A stretch of DNA of 64,000 nucleotides from Croceimicrobium sp965279135 (GTDB taxonomy: Bacteria > Bacteroidota > Bacteroidia > Flavobacteriales > Schleiferiaceae), in assembly GCA_965279135.1 (NCBI GenBank), contig OZ257133.1, positions 3,100,001-3,164,000 on the forward strand, in the 5' to 3' direction. The notes below the pieces were generated by a model, which saw nothing but the letters and a program-made list of their open reading frames with translations, made no database searches and was not told the DNA's origin. Position numbers and translations under genes: made by a program. Of this stretch, positions 28,076-36,811 are shown in pieces; positions within the stretch are counted from its first letter, which is position 1; each line of letters opens with the position of its first letter.

Positions 28076-28840
28076 ATGATACCATCAATAGTAAACAATC
28101 AACTAGGAGGATATGCCCGGGAACTGCTTGCCGCATGGCGCTTTCAAACGAAGACCTTGAGGACGCATCAGGATAAGTTTGTATTGTTCGGTCGGGGCCG
28201 GAGTGGGAGCACCCTACTGATGGACTTAATCGCCAGCAGTGATGAGGTTTCTTGTGATAAAGAAATCTTTAATCGCAAGGTTCTATTCCCAAGAATGTTT
28301 CTAAAACATCGAAATCAGATATTTCTCAATCGGGTATATGGCTTCAAGCTGCTTTCTTATCAATTGAAAAAGCACTATAACTGGTCGGAGGCCAGGGAGT
28401 TTCTAAATTATCTGGTAAATGAGAAGGGGTATAAGGTGATCTACATAAGTCGTGATAATCCTGTTCGGCAAACGCTATCCAAACACTACGCGCGGTTTCG
28501 GGGCTCCTGGCATGAATCCAATGCTTTTGATACGCCAAAAATGAAGGTGGATGTCCCGTCCTTTCTATCCGAATTGAGGGCTGGAGTGGAATTAGATCAT
28601 TTTGAATCCTATTGCCTAAAGGACCTTAAACATTTTAAGGTGAGCTACGAGAGGGATTTGGGAGACTCGTCTCGTCAGTTGCGCTTAATGGACCGTCTGA
28701 GTTTTTTCCTTGGTATAAGATTCCGCCGTCCCCAAACCAAATTCCGGAAAATTTCGGCTGCTGAAGTTTCAGAATTTGTTTCAAATTGGAAGGATTTAAA
28801 GAGCTGTTTGGCTTATACCGAGTTTGCCCGGTATATTTGA
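28076..28840 (+). CDS. Soluble sulfotransferase family protein
   Basis: 254 residues. The 5'-phosphosulfate loop is FGRGRSGSTLLMDLIAS (38-54) and a 3'-phosphate-type segment KVIYISRDNPVRQTLSKHYAR lies about 90 residues later, matching the sulfotransferase/Stf0-like fold. No membrane segment or signal is visible, so it should be cytoplasmic and use PAPS. It is divergent in sequence from the membrane-anchored sulfotransferase at 10055. It stands alone between the minus-strand MutS2 gene and an iron-sulfur protein gene. The acceptor is unknown. Confidence 0.8.
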   Translation: MIPSIVNNQLGGYARELLAAWRFQTKTLRTHQDKFVLFGRGRSGSTLLMDLIASSDEVSCDKEIFNRKVLFPRMFLKHRNQIFLNRVYGFKLLSYQLKKHYNWSEAREFLNYLVNEKGYKVIYISRDNPVRQTLSKHYARFRGSWHESNAFDTPKMKVDVPSFLSELRAGVELDHFESYCLKDLKHFKVSYERDLGDSSRQLRLMDRLSFFLGIRFRRPQTKFRKISAAEVSEFVSNWKDLKSCLAYTEFARYI

Positions 28841-28893
28841 TAGAATGAACAATCTTTGTTCTGAGGACTGTCTAATCCTATAAACTCAGGAAT

Positions 28894-29319
28894 ATGCGCG
28901 TAAAACCAACTAAAAAAGAATATCCGGGAGATGAAGTTACAATCATATGGCAAGCCCATAAGTGTATTCACAGTGAAAGATGCTGGCGGAATTTGCCCGA
29001 AGTATTTCGTTACAAGCAAAAACCCTGGGTAGATCCGAACGGAGCGGATGGTGAGACTATTCGCAAGCAGATTGAACAATGCCCATCGGGCGCTTTGACT
29101 TATGTAGGTCAGGATTTAGAGGCGAGTATGCAAGATGGAGATCTAAACGCACAGCTTATGCCTAATGGCCCAATTGTGGTAAAGGGAACGATCAAGTTCA
29201 TGCATCCCGATGGCAGCACTACTTTGGAAACTAATCCCGTATTATGTCGATGTGGGGCTTCCGCCAACAAACCTTTTTGTGATGGCAGCCATAAAAAGGT
29301 AGATTTTCAAGCGTCCTAA
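28894..29319 (+). CDS. Divergent 4Fe-4S mono-cluster + CDGSH iron-sulfur protein
   Basis: 141 residues with two iron-sulfur modules. Residues ~10-70 match the Fer4_19 type (HKCIHSERCWRNLPEVF ... EQCPSGAL), with a reduced Cys set. Residues ~95-137 are a CDGSH domain: CRCGASANKPFCDGSH gives the three-Cys, one-His ligand set of a 2Fe-2S cluster. Family members are small electron carriers or cluster donors. The start at 28894 places MRVKPTKKEYPGD at the N terminus, as usual. A neighbouring terminator serves the convergent SRPBCC gene. Confidence 0.9.
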   Translation: MRVKPTKKEYPGDEVTIIWQAHKCIHSERCWRNLPEVFRYKQKPWVDPNGADGETIRKQIEQCPSGALTYVGQDLEASMQDGDLNAQLMPNGPIVVKGTIKFMHPDGSTTLETNPVLCRCGASANKPFCDGSHKKVDFQAS

Positions 29320-29343
29320 AAAAGCCCGGCAGAATACCGGGCT
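29318..29343 (-). terminator. Terminator after the SRPBCC gene
   Basis: Minus strand: AGCCCGG / CCGGGCT stem with a 7-base loop, followed by six T residues. It overlaps the last bases of the convergent CDGSH gene. Confidence 0.75.
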
Positions 29344-29357
29344 CGCGAACACAAAAA

Positions 29358-29969
29358 CTAGGATGCCATTTTTACTGATAGCTCCGCAATCCGTTTCTTT
29401 TTAGCTTCAGATATTTCTTTGGTTTCTGCGTAAATCTTGAGATCATCCATTACGGAATTCAAGGTCTTGTCAAGATTACGACGGAACATACCACCCATTA
29501 ACCATCCCATGAAGGGCTTCATATGCATGGTGATCGTCATTTGAATTTGGCTTTTGCCTTCTCCTAGGTCGATAACCTCCCAATGGTTTTCGGCGAATTT
29601 CACAAAGCCGGGTAATCCAGCATATGCGATATAGGCAAGCTCCATTTTATCCTCATTGTAAAGGCTCAGCTTTTCTTCCACCTTATCAAAGCCTTTTGCA
29701 TTTACTTCACAATAACGTTCATTGCAGCTTGCTCCATTAAACTCGCCTTCACCACGTCCTTCCGAGTGGTCGATCGCAGTGCTCCACACATAAGCATCAG
29801 CAAATCCAGGTCCTACAATTTCCCAAAGTTCAGAAGCAGAGACATTGATCACTTCGCTGCGTTTCGTTTGGCTGACCTCTTTCACGTTTTCACCCTCAGT
29901 TTGCACCTGGGCATTTATTGTTGCACTTGTCATAATAATTGGAATTAAAAGTTTTACAGTTTGCATCAT
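29358..29969 (-). CDS. Exported SRPBCC (START/polyketide cyclase-like) protein
   Basis: 203 residues with a short signal peptide (LLIPIIMTSATINAQ). The remainder fits the SRPBCC ligand-binding fold: strand SEVINVSASELWEIVG, WSTAIDHSEGRGEGEFNGASCNERYC, LAYIAYAGLPGFVKFAENHWEVID and the long C-terminal helix NLDKTLNSVMDDLKIYAE. Two ATG codons are adjacent (29969 and 29966); either may be used. Proteins of this kind bind hydrophobic ligands; the ligand is unknown. The AraC-type gene lies upstream on the same strand, 53 bases... away in the divergent-free gap, but no functional link is proved. Confidence 0.82.
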   Translation of the reverse strand: MMQTVKLLIPIIMTSATINAQVQTEGENVKEVSQTKRSEVINVSASELWEIVGPGFADAYVWSTAIDHSEGRGEGEFNGASCNERYCEVNAKGFDKVEEKLSLYNEDKMELAYIAYAGLPGFVKFAENHWEVIDLGEGKSQIQMTITMHMKPFMGWLMGGMFRRNLDKTLNSVMDDLKIYAETKEISEAKKKRIAELSVKMAS

Positions 29970-30022
29970 CTTTATTTTGATGATTCAAAGGTCTTCCAAT
30001 CAGTAGGGCATCAATTTCTGAT

Positions 30023-30880
30023 TTAGCCTGAAAAGTTGCTGGTTTGGTTCAAACGGTATTCACGAGGGGATAAGCCGAATCGCTCACTAAAAAGAGCGGA
30101 GAAGGTGCTTGGATCTTGAAAGCCACAATCGTATGCGATAGCACTTATTGCTTCCTGATCAGTTTGCAGTTTTCTTGCCGCCGCAAGCAATCTTTGTTCT
30201 TTAATATATCTAGCCGGGCTTTCACCAAACTCTGACTTAAAGCTTCGTTTAAACGTGGATACGCTTTGATGACAAAGGAAAGCGAGTTGCTCAATACTTA
30301 AATTATTGAAAAGGTTACTCTCAATAATTTGTCTAAAGGTGGCATTCTTAGGAGCAAACAAGCCCTTGAAAAACGATACTACCCCATCGAAGTAATTTGA
30401 CTTAAGTAGGATAAGGACCAGTTCCTGAATTTTTAAGCGAGCCAGATTTTCATCTAGCAGTTCTTCATTTTCAAAATAGATAAAAAGGCTCTCCATGAAT
30501 TGATCGATCATCTCATTGCCAAGCAATTTTCTTGGAGGCATGGCCTGTGCGTCTTTCATGACGAATGGCGGAAGCTCATGCTGGTATATTTCTTTTAAGA
30601 CTTCTGGATAGAAATATATTACCGCCGCCTCAAAGTCGCTCCCATCGGGATCCTTGAGATAGTTTGAAATAAAATTACCACAGCTTTTAAGCAGGCTTTC
30701 CTGCGGGAGGGTGCGATATAATCCGCTTTGCTCTATAGTTTCAATGCAGCCTTTTCGAACATAAAAGAAACAGGCAACATCCTCGAGGGTGGCAGCTTGA
30801 GAAGATGGTGCCTCAACCTTGGCGGTTTGGAAAAGCGGCTTACCACGATAACTGATTACCTTCTGATCGTACATCTTCAT
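30023..30880 (-). CDS. AraC family transcriptional regulator
   Basis: 285 residues. The C-terminal ~100 residues form the double helix-turn-helix of AraC proteins: LSIEQLAFLCHQSVSTFKRSFKSEFG for the first and AISAIAYDCGFQDPSTFSALFSERFGLSPREYR for the second. The N-terminal domain (about 20-170) has the beta-rich cupin-like pattern of Bacteroidota AraC sensors. It lies on the same strand just upstream of the SRPBCC gene, which is a plausible target. A minus-strand CAACTTTG, 7 of 8 to the -7 consensus, is placed just before the start. Confidence 0.9.
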   Translation of the reverse strand: MKMYDQKVISYRGKPLFQTAKVEAPSSQAATLEDVACFFYVRKGCIETIEQSGLYRTLPQESLLKSCGNFISNYLKDPDGSDFEAAVIYFYPEVLKEIYQHELPPFVMKDAQAMPPRKLLGNEMIDQFMESLFIYFENEELLDENLARLKIQELVLILLKSNYFDGVVSFFKGLFAPKNATFRQIIESNLFNNLSIEQLAFLCHQSVSTFKRSFKSEFGESPARYIKEQRLLAAARKLQTDQEAISAIAYDCGFQDPSTFSALFSERFGLSPREYRLNQTSNFSG

Positions 30881-31237
30881 GTTCCAAAGTTGCAGAAATG
30901 ATCAGCGGGATACTTTCTGAAAAAGCTCAATTTTTCCTGGAGTGGTCTTGAAGCTAAAAAACGCTCCGGAAAAGTTATCTCCACTTGTTCCATCTGCGTA
31001 ACGTACATTCTTTACCCCCTAAATTATGTAACCGTGTTGCCGCAGAGCCATGAGGCGGAGCGTTTATGGAGATCAAAATTGAAAACTAGGCATTCAGAAA
31101 AATGTAGTGGAAGGCTAAAAAACCGTCAAACTTTTACTACAATATGCCGCTATGCAAGTATCGGCTCAAAATAGCCAATGGCACTATTTCAACAACAAGG
31201 GTTTTGCCTCACCTTTGGAGTAGGATTCAAATTAGCC
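30881..31237. other. Intergenic region without a convincing gene
   Basis: 357 bases between the AraC and lysS genes. I see no RNA gene, terminator with T-tract or strong promoter. Two very short ORFs exist: 43 codons on the minus strand, whose stop overlaps the AraC start as ATGA, and 23 codons on the plus strand at 31152. Neither has enough support to call. Confidence 0.6.
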
Positions 31238-32962
31238 TTAAAGTGCTTCTACAAACAGACCTTCTTCTGTTTTTTCCACTTTAGATAAGCCAAGCTTTCC
31301 CAGGTTCTTAAGTCCTTGGTCCCACTTTTTATTAGATAAGCCACTTTGCTCCTTGAGGTCCGACAGGGTCATTCGGCCTTCCTTATTTAGGATATCCATG
31401 ATCGCCTTTTCATGCTCCGCCAGTTCTATTTTTTTCTCCGCCTTTTTTTCGGGCTTCATCTGGGGGAAGAAAAGCACTTCCTGAATTGAGCTATTGTTAG
31501 TAAGCATCATGGTCAATCGATCAATGCCGATTCCCATGCCAGAAGTAGGAGGCATACCATACTCCAGCGCTCTTAGGAAGTCTTGATCGATAAACATGGC
31601 TTCATCATCTCCCTTCTCACTGAGCTTTAGCTGCTCTTCGAAACGTTCACGTTGATCAATAGGATCATTCAGTTCTGAATAGGCGTTGGCTATTTCTTTA
31701 CCATTGATCATTAACTCAAAGCGTTCGGTGTATTCCGGATTTTCGCGATGTTTCTTACAAAGAGGAGACATCTCCACCGGATAATCAGTGATAAAGGTCG
31801 GCTGAATGTAATTTGGCTCGCATTTCTCACCGAAAATCTCATCGATCAGCTTGCCTTTACCCATACTCTCCGTGGTTTCAATCCCCAGACTCTTGCAAGC
31901 TTCACGCAATTCTGACTCTGATTTTCCATCAATATCAAATCCGGTGTGTTCCAGAATCGAATCGCGCATACTTACACGGGCAAACGGAGCTTTAAAGTTC
32001 AATTCATTTTCACCTAGGATAACAGAAGTTTCGCCATTATTTACGGTCTTTACCACATGCTCGAGCATACTTTCTGTAAAGTCCATCATCCAGAAATAGT
32101 CCTTATAGGCTACATAGATTTCCATTACCGTAAACTCAGGGTTATGGGTACGATCCATCCCTTCATTACGGAAGTCTTTAGCGAATTCATAAACGCCTTC
32201 AAAACCTCCTACGATAAGGCGCTTTAAGTACAATTCATTAGCAATCCGCAAATACAATGGAATGTTAAGCGCATTGTGATGAGTTATAAATGGTCTTGCG
32301 GCGGCCCCTCCGGGAATAGGCTGTAAGATTGGCGTCTCTACTTCCAAATAATCATAACTATTGAAGAACTCCCGCATGGCATTCATGATCCTGGTGCGAG
32401 TGATAAAAGTGTCTTTGACTTTATCATTTACTACCAAATCCACGTACCGCATGCGATATCGCTGTTCAGGATCGGTAAAGGCATCATAAACATTTCCTTC
32501 ATCATCCTTTTTAACAATCGGTAGTGGTTTTAAGCTCTTACTCAATAGGGTAAGCTTTTCGGCCTCCACGGTAATCTCACCCATTTTTGTGCGGAATACC
32601 TTGCCTTCAACACCCACAAAATCGCCGATATCTAAATGCTTCTTGAAAACAATGTTGTAAAGGTCTTTATCCTCTCCTGGGCAAAGAACATCGCGGTTTA
32701 GATAGACCTGAATACGACCCTGACTGTCCATCACGTCCAGGAAGGAGGCCTTGCCCATAATCCGTTTGGTCATAATCCTACCAGAAATCTTAATAGATGT
32801 CCACTTTTCCGCCGATTCATCCGCTTCAAAGCCGGAAAGAATGTCGGTTGAAAAATGACTAGCCTCATAAGCTGCCGCTGGATAGGGTTCTACCCCCATT
32901 GATCGCAGGGCAGTCAGAGATTCGCGACGTTGGATTTCCTGTTCGGAAAGTTGTTGACTCAT
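31238..32962 (-). CDS. lysS: Lysine--tRNA ligase, class II, with C-terminal extension
   Basis: 574 residues from ATG 32962; an in-frame codon at 32983 falls in the -7 promoter element and is unlikely. An OB-fold anticodon-binding domain (about 50-160: ISGRIMTKRIMGKASFLDVMDSQGRIQVYL) precedes the class II core with motif 2 FRNEGMDRTHNPEFTVMEIY and motif 3 GMGIGIDRLTMMLTN. It charges tRNA-Lys. Beyond the usual end (~500) is a 65-residue extension (AIMDILNKEGRMTLSDLKEQSGLSNKKWDQGLKNL) that looks like a winged helix; extensions of this kind are known in Bacteroidota LysRS. Confidence 0.97.
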   Translation of the reverse strand: MSQQLSEQEIQRRESLTALRSMGVEPYPAAAYEASHFSTDILSGFEADESAEKWTSIKISGRIMTKRIMGKASFLDVMDSQGRIQVYLNRDVLCPGEDKDLYNIVFKKHLDIGDFVGVEGKVFRTKMGEITVEAEKLTLLSKSLKPLPIVKKDDEGNVYDAFTDPEQRYRMRYVDLVVNDKVKDTFITRTRIMNAMREFFNSYDYLEVETPILQPIPGGAAARPFITHHNALNIPLYLRIANELYLKRLIVGGFEGVYEFAKDFRNEGMDRTHNPEFTVMEIYVAYKDYFWMMDFTESMLEHVVKTVNNGETSVILGENELNFKAPFARVSMRDSILEHTGFDIDGKSESELREACKSLGIETTESMGKGKLIDEIFGEKCEPNYIQPTFITDYPVEMSPLCKKHRENPEYTERFELMINGKEIANAYSELNDPIDQRERFEEQLKLSEKGDDEAMFIDQDFLRALEYGMPPTSGMGIGIDRLTMMLTNNSSIQEVLFFPQMKPEKKAEKKIELAEHEKAIMDILNKEGRMTLSDLKEQSGLSNKKWDQGLKNLGKLGLSKVEKTEEGLFVEAL

Positions 32963-32980
32963 GACCAAAAAAATTTCGCG

Positions 32981-32988
32981 CAAAAATA
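32981..32988 (-). promoter_or_regulatory. -7 promoter element of lysS
   Basis: Minus-strand TATTTTTG, a full TAnnTTTG match, 18 bases before ATG 32962. Its position decides the start codon. Confidence 0.6.
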
Positions 32989-33067
32989 CCGAAATAATAT
33001 TCTCAGAGTCAGGCTATCTATAGCTTGATAGAAGGCTCTAGATAAGTGATGAACAGGATTGTTTGCC

Positions 33068-33673
33068 TTAACTTATAAAGTAGACCATGCTGAATACAAT
33101 CCCAAGGCCCGAAGCAAAGCCCAGGATAAGTTCTTTGCCGTTATGGGCACCTAAACTGAGGCGAGCGGAGGACACAATACCTGCGATTAAAACTAATACT
33201 CCAACAAAAGGAAGGAGGTTCAAAGAGTATCGCGCAGAAACCGCCAAAAGCATTCCGAGGAATCCGCCCAAACCGCCCAAATGGGCACTTGGTTTTAGAA
33301 ATGGCAGTAATGATAAATGAACCAGAATTACAAGAGCCGCACCAAATAGATAGTTATGAGCCTCGGAGGCCAGACCAGCAGATGCCACCAAATGGGAGGT
33401 GAGATAAAAGCAGGTGGCACCAACGGCATAGGGCCACCTTCGATCTCTGGCATCATCCATCATCAAACTTTTAATAACCCTAAAGCGATAGAGCAAAAGG
33501 CTAATCAATACAGGTATTAAATAGGTTCCGCAGAAAACCATCAACAATGAGAGTAGGACAACCTTGCGGGGATAATGATAAGGTAGATATTCAAAAATGA
33601 AGTAAAGCCCAATTAAGGGATAGATAGCAGGGTGAAATAAGATAGAGATGTAACGGGCCAGAATTTTACTCAT
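33068..33673 (-). CDS. PAP2-like membrane phosphatase family protein
   Basis: 201 residues and about six hydrophobic spans. The PAP2-type motifs are modified but recognisable: DDARDRRWPY (motif 1 region), KPSAHLGGLGG (motif 2, Ser-His) and SARLSLGAHNGKELILGF (motif 3, Arg and His). Such proteins dephosphorylate lipid phosphates such as undecaprenyl or phosphatidylglycerol phosphate. The start is one base after the rpoN stop codon, so it is translationally linked to rpoN, an arrangement without an obvious functional reason. Confidence 0.78.
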   Translation of the reverse strand: MSKILARYISILFHPAIYPLIGLYFIFEYLPYHYPRKVVLLSLLMVFCGTYLIPVLISLLLYRFRVIKSLMMDDARDRRWPYAVGATCFYLTSHLVASAGLASEAHNYLFGAALVILVHLSLLPFLKPSAHLGGLGGFLGMLLAVSARYSLNLLPFVGVLVLIAGIVSSARLSLGAHNGKELILGFASGLGIVFSMVYFIS

Positions 33674-33674
33674 C

Positions 33675-35123
33675 TCAAATTTGTTTGCGCAATCGCGCTA
33701 CAGGAATGTCTAATTGTTCTCGATATTTGGCTACGGTTCTACGGGCAATTGGGTAACCCTTTTCCTTTAACAATTGCGCGAGCTTTTCATCGGTAAGAGG
33801 TTTGCGTTTGTCCTCCTCGCCAACTGAGTCTTCCAGAATCTTCTTGATTTCTCGAGTACTCACGTCCTCTCCAGAGTCATTCTTCATGCTTTCACTGAAG
33901 AATTCTTTAATTAGGAAAGTGCCATAAGGGGTGTTCACATATTTATTACTGGCTACCCTGGAGACAGTCGAGATATCCATACCAATCTCATCCGCAATAT
34001 CCTTCAAAATCATGGGTCTCAGCCTGGTTTCATCACCACTTAAGAAGTATTCTTTTTGATATTGCATGATGGAGCCCATGGTGAGCATTAAGGTTTGCTG
34101 CCGTTGCTTAATAGCCTCTATAAACCATTTTGCACCATCGAGCTTTTGCTTTACGAAAAGGGCCGCTTCCTTTTGAGCCTTGTCCTTTTTCTGCCCCTGG
34201 CGATAGGTTTCAAGCATTTCTCGATACTCTCGACTAACATTTAGTTCAGGGGCGTTGCGTCCATTGAGGCTCAATTCTAATTCACCTTCAACAATGCGCA
34301 TACTAAAATCTGGCACAACCACTTGAACACTGCGATTGCTATTGCTAGTGGAATTGCCAGGTTTGGGGTTTAAGCGAACTATTTCTTCTATAGCAAGCTT
34401 TAGATCTTCCTCATCCAGCTCTAGCTTTTGAATTAGTTTTTCGTAGTGCTTTTTAGTAAAAGACTCGAAATGCTCCTCAATGATTTCAAGAGCCAGGCGC
34501 TGGTGAAAACTCTTCTCTTCCTGGCGTAGCTGTATAGCAAGACACTCTTGCAGATTTCTGGCTCCAACGCCAGCTGGTTCCAAAGACTGAATGAGCGTGA
34601 GGATTTTCTCCAGATGCTCTTCCTCTACCATTATATTCTGCGTAAAAGCAAGATCATCCACAATGGCAATTAACTCACGGCGGATGTAACCGTCATCGTC
34701 AATATTGCCGACCAAATACTCAGCAATTTGACGATCCTCATCCTCCAGAGGAAAAGTGCCGAGCTGCTCAATAAGGTATTCGTGAAAGCTTTTACCTCCG
34801 GTGATGGGAACCTTGCTTTCTTCGTCATCGGCCGAATAGTTGTTGGCTTGTAAGCGATAATCCGGAATTTCGTCATCACTGAGATATTCATCGACATTGA
34901 TGTCATCGGCTTCAATTTGCTCGGAGTCCTCCGCTGAACCTTCCAGTTCTTCAGTGCCTTCTTCCCGTTGTTCTTTGCCTTCCTCAAGTGCTGGATTGAC
35001 CTCCAACTCTTCCTTAATCTTTTGCTCGAAGGCCAGAGTGGGCAACTGAATCAGCTTCATGAGCTGAATCTGCTGCGGACTCAGTTTCTGCAGTAATTTT
35101 TGGTTGAGTTGTTGCTTAAGCAT
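33675..35123 (-). CDS. rpoN: RNA polymerase sigma-54 factor
   Basis: 482 residues from ATG 35123 (MLKQQLNQKLLQKLSPQQIQ), the typical Gln/Leu-rich region I; an upstream in-frame codon at 35174 would add an untypical 17-residue leader. An acidic region II (about 50-105) follows. The core-binding domain has FPLEDEDRQIAEYLVGNIDDDGYI, and the C-terminal part has the HTH (DIADEIGMDISTVSRVASNKYV) and the RpoN box ARRTVAKYRE. It directs transcription from -24/-12 promoters together with enhancer-binding ATPases, none of which is seen here. It leads a two-gene unit with the PAP2-like gene. Confidence 0.97.
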   Translation of the reverse strand: MLKQQLNQKLLQKLSPQQIQLMKLIQLPTLAFEQKIKEELEVNPALEEGKEQREEGTEELEGSAEDSEQIEADDINVDEYLSDDEIPDYRLQANNYSADDEESKVPITGGKSFHEYLIEQLGTFPLEDEDRQIAEYLVGNIDDDGYIRRELIAIVDDLAFTQNIMVEEEHLEKILTLIQSLEPAGVGARNLQECLAIQLRQEEKSFHQRLALEIIEEHFESFTKKHYEKLIQKLELDEEDLKLAIEEIVRLNPKPGNSTSNSNRSVQVVVPDFSMRIVEGELELSLNGRNAPELNVSREYREMLETYRQGQKKDKAQKEAALFVKQKLDGAKWFIEAIKQRQQTLMLTMGSIMQYQKEYFLSGDETRLRPMILKDIADEIGMDISTVSRVASNKYVNTPYGTFLIKEFFSESMKNDSGEDVSTREIKKILEDSVGEEDKRKPLTDEKLAQLLKEKGYPIARRTVAKYREQLDIPVARLRKQI

Positions 35124-35240
35124 AAACTTGTTTCGTTGGGTGAAGTTAACAAAAAGCGACGCCCGCTCTATCAAAGATTACGCCGTTTTCCCAAAATTTA
35201 ACAAAGCTTATGCCAGTCCGGTTTTCCGCTTTTTTTCTGA

Positions 35241-36668
35241 CTAGAATTCCGCGTTTCCGGGTGTACGAGGGAATGGAATCACGTCCCGAATATTCGTCAT
35301 ACCGGTAACGAAAAGAACCAGGCGTTCGAAACCTAAACCAAAGCCACTGTGTACACAGGTACCGAATTTCCTGGTATCGAGATACCACTGTAATTCCTCC
35401 GAATCAATACCAAAATCCTTCATTTTTCCTAGCAGGACATCATGACGTTCCTCCCGCTGTGAGCCACCAACAATTTCACCAATACCTGGGAAAAGGATAT
35501 CCATGGCCCTTACGGTTTTCTCATCTTCATTAAGCCTCATATAGAAAGCCTTAATACTTGCCGGATAATCAAAGAGGATCACTGGAGCATTGAAGTGTTG
35601 CACCAGAAACTTTTCGTGTTCTGATTGTAAATCGGCTCCCCATTCGTCAATGAGGAAATTGAATTTCTTCTTCTTGTTTGGCTTGGAATTGCGAAGTATT
35701 TCAATCGCCTCCGTATAACTCACTCTACGGAAATTGTTATCAGCTACAAATTGGAGTTTCTCCCTTAGAGGGTAGGGGCTTCTGTCTTTTTGAGGCTTGC
35801 TTTTTTCCTCATCGATTAACCTGTTCTCCAGGAATTCAAGGTCGTCCTTACAGTGCTCGAGGGTATAGCTGATCACATATTTCAGAAAATCTTCAGCCAA
35901 ATCCATATTGTCATTAAGGTCGGCGAAAGCCACTTCCGGTTCAATCATCCAAAATTCGGCCAGGTGTCTGGAGGTATTAGAGTTTTCCGCCCGGAAAGTT
36001 GGTCCGAAGGTATAAACTCGTGAAAGAGCTAAGGCGCCAAGCTCCGCTTCTAACTGACCGGATACTGTTAAATTGGTCTCTTTCGCAAAAAAGTCCTGGC
36101 TATAATCAATATCTCCTGCTTCGGTTAGTGGGGGATTCTTTTTGTCTAGTACGGAAACATTAAACATTTCTCCGGCACCCTCTGCATCACTTCCGGTGAT
36201 AATTGGCGTATGGAGATAGAAGAATTGGTTATTGTTAAAATACTCATGAACGGCGAATGCCAATGCATGGCGCACCCGCATTACGGCTCCGAAAGTATTA
36301 GTGCGCATCCTTAAATTTGCAATGTCCCTTAGGAACTCCATGGAGTGTTTTTTCGGTTGTAAAGGGTATTCTTCAGCACTACTTGGTCCTAATACATCCA
36401 AGTCTGTTACCTGAAGCTCTACTTCTTGACCTCTACCTTGAGAGGATAATAAATCACCCTTAACGGCGATGGCTGCACCGGTGGTGATCTTTTTCAATAG
36501 CTCTTCATCAAAGTTTTCAAAGTCCACCACAGCTTGTAAGGTTTTAATGGTAGACCCGTCGCTTATGGCAATAAAACGATTGCTACGGAAAGTACGTACC
36601 CAGCCTTTTACTTCCTGGCTGCTGCCGATTGGCTTTTGTTGTAGAATCTCTTTTATGGATAAACTCAT
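35241..36668 (-). CDS. asnS: Asparagine--tRNA ligase
   Basis: 475 residues from ATG 36668 (MSLSIKEILQ); the in-frame codon at 36689 is less likely because it lies inside the -7-like GAAATTTG region. An OB-fold (VKGWVRTFRSNRFIAISDGS) is followed by the class II core with motif 2 TFGPTFRAENSNTSRHLAEFWMIEPE and motif 3 GFGLGFERLVLFVTGMTNIRDVIPFPRTPG. The latter ending is diagnostic for AsnRS over AspRS. It charges tRNA-Asn. It is divergent from the TetR efflux operon. Confidence 0.97.
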   Translation of the reverse strand: MSLSIKEILQQKPIGSSQEVKGWVRTFRSNRFIAISDGSTIKTLQAVVDFENFDEELLKKITTGAAIAVKGDLLSSQGRGQEVELQVTDLDVLGPSSAEEYPLQPKKHSMEFLRDIANLRMRTNTFGAVMRVRHALAFAVHEYFNNNQFFYLHTPIITGSDAEGAGEMFNVSVLDKKNPPLTEAGDIDYSQDFFAKETNLTVSGQLEAELGALALSRVYTFGPTFRAENSNTSRHLAEFWMIEPEVAFADLNDNMDLAEDFLKYVISYTLEHCKDDLEFLENRLIDEEKSKPQKDRSPYPLREKLQFVADNNFRRVSYTEAIEILRNSKPNKKKKFNFLIDEWGADLQSEHEKFLVQHFNAPVILFDYPASIKAFYMRLNEDEKTVRAMDILFPGIGEIVGGSQREERHDVLLGKMKDFGIDSEELQWYLDTRKFGTCVHSGFGLGFERLVLFVTGMTNIRDVIPFPRTPGNAEF

Positions 36669-36722
36669 TGCAATCAGTTTGGGCGGCAAATTTCACAATT
36701 TTTCAATGGTATTGAGGTATAT

Positions 36723-36769
36723 GTTAAGGAAACCTTAACACCAAGAAACTTTTTTATAAAAATAGTTTC
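36723..36769. promoter_or_regulatory. Two inverted repeats, candidate operator of the TetR efflux operon
   Basis: GTTAAGG-AAA-CCTTAAC (36723-36739) is a perfect 7-bp inverted repeat. GAAACT-N13-AGTTTC (36745-36769) is a 6-bp inverted repeat. Both lie between asnS and the TetR gene, 18 or more bases upstream of the -7 element at 36787. Self-regulation by TetR is the usual pattern; binding is inferred. Confidence 0.4.
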
Positions 36770-36786
36770 CACGTGTAAATAATTCC

Positions 36787-36794
36787 TAGTTTTG
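36787..36794 (+). promoter_or_regulatory. -7 promoter element of the efflux operon
   Basis: TAGTTTTG matches TAnnTTTG and lies 17 bases before the TetR start codon. Confidence 0.55.
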
Positions 36795-36811
36795 CCTCCC
36801 TTAGAGAGAAT

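Noticed and set aside
27949..28176. 75-codon ORF overlapping the start of the sulfotransferase gene
   Set aside because: Different frame, no family features; the sulfotransferase frame has the conserved loop.
30877..31008. 43-codon minus-strand ORF whose TGA overlaps the AraC start as ATGA
   Set aside because: Low-complexity, no recognised pattern and no promoter of its own; the overlap can arise by chance. Left as unsupported.
31152..31223. 23-codon plus-strand ORF before lysS
   Set aside because: Too short, without promoter or ribosome-binding evidence.
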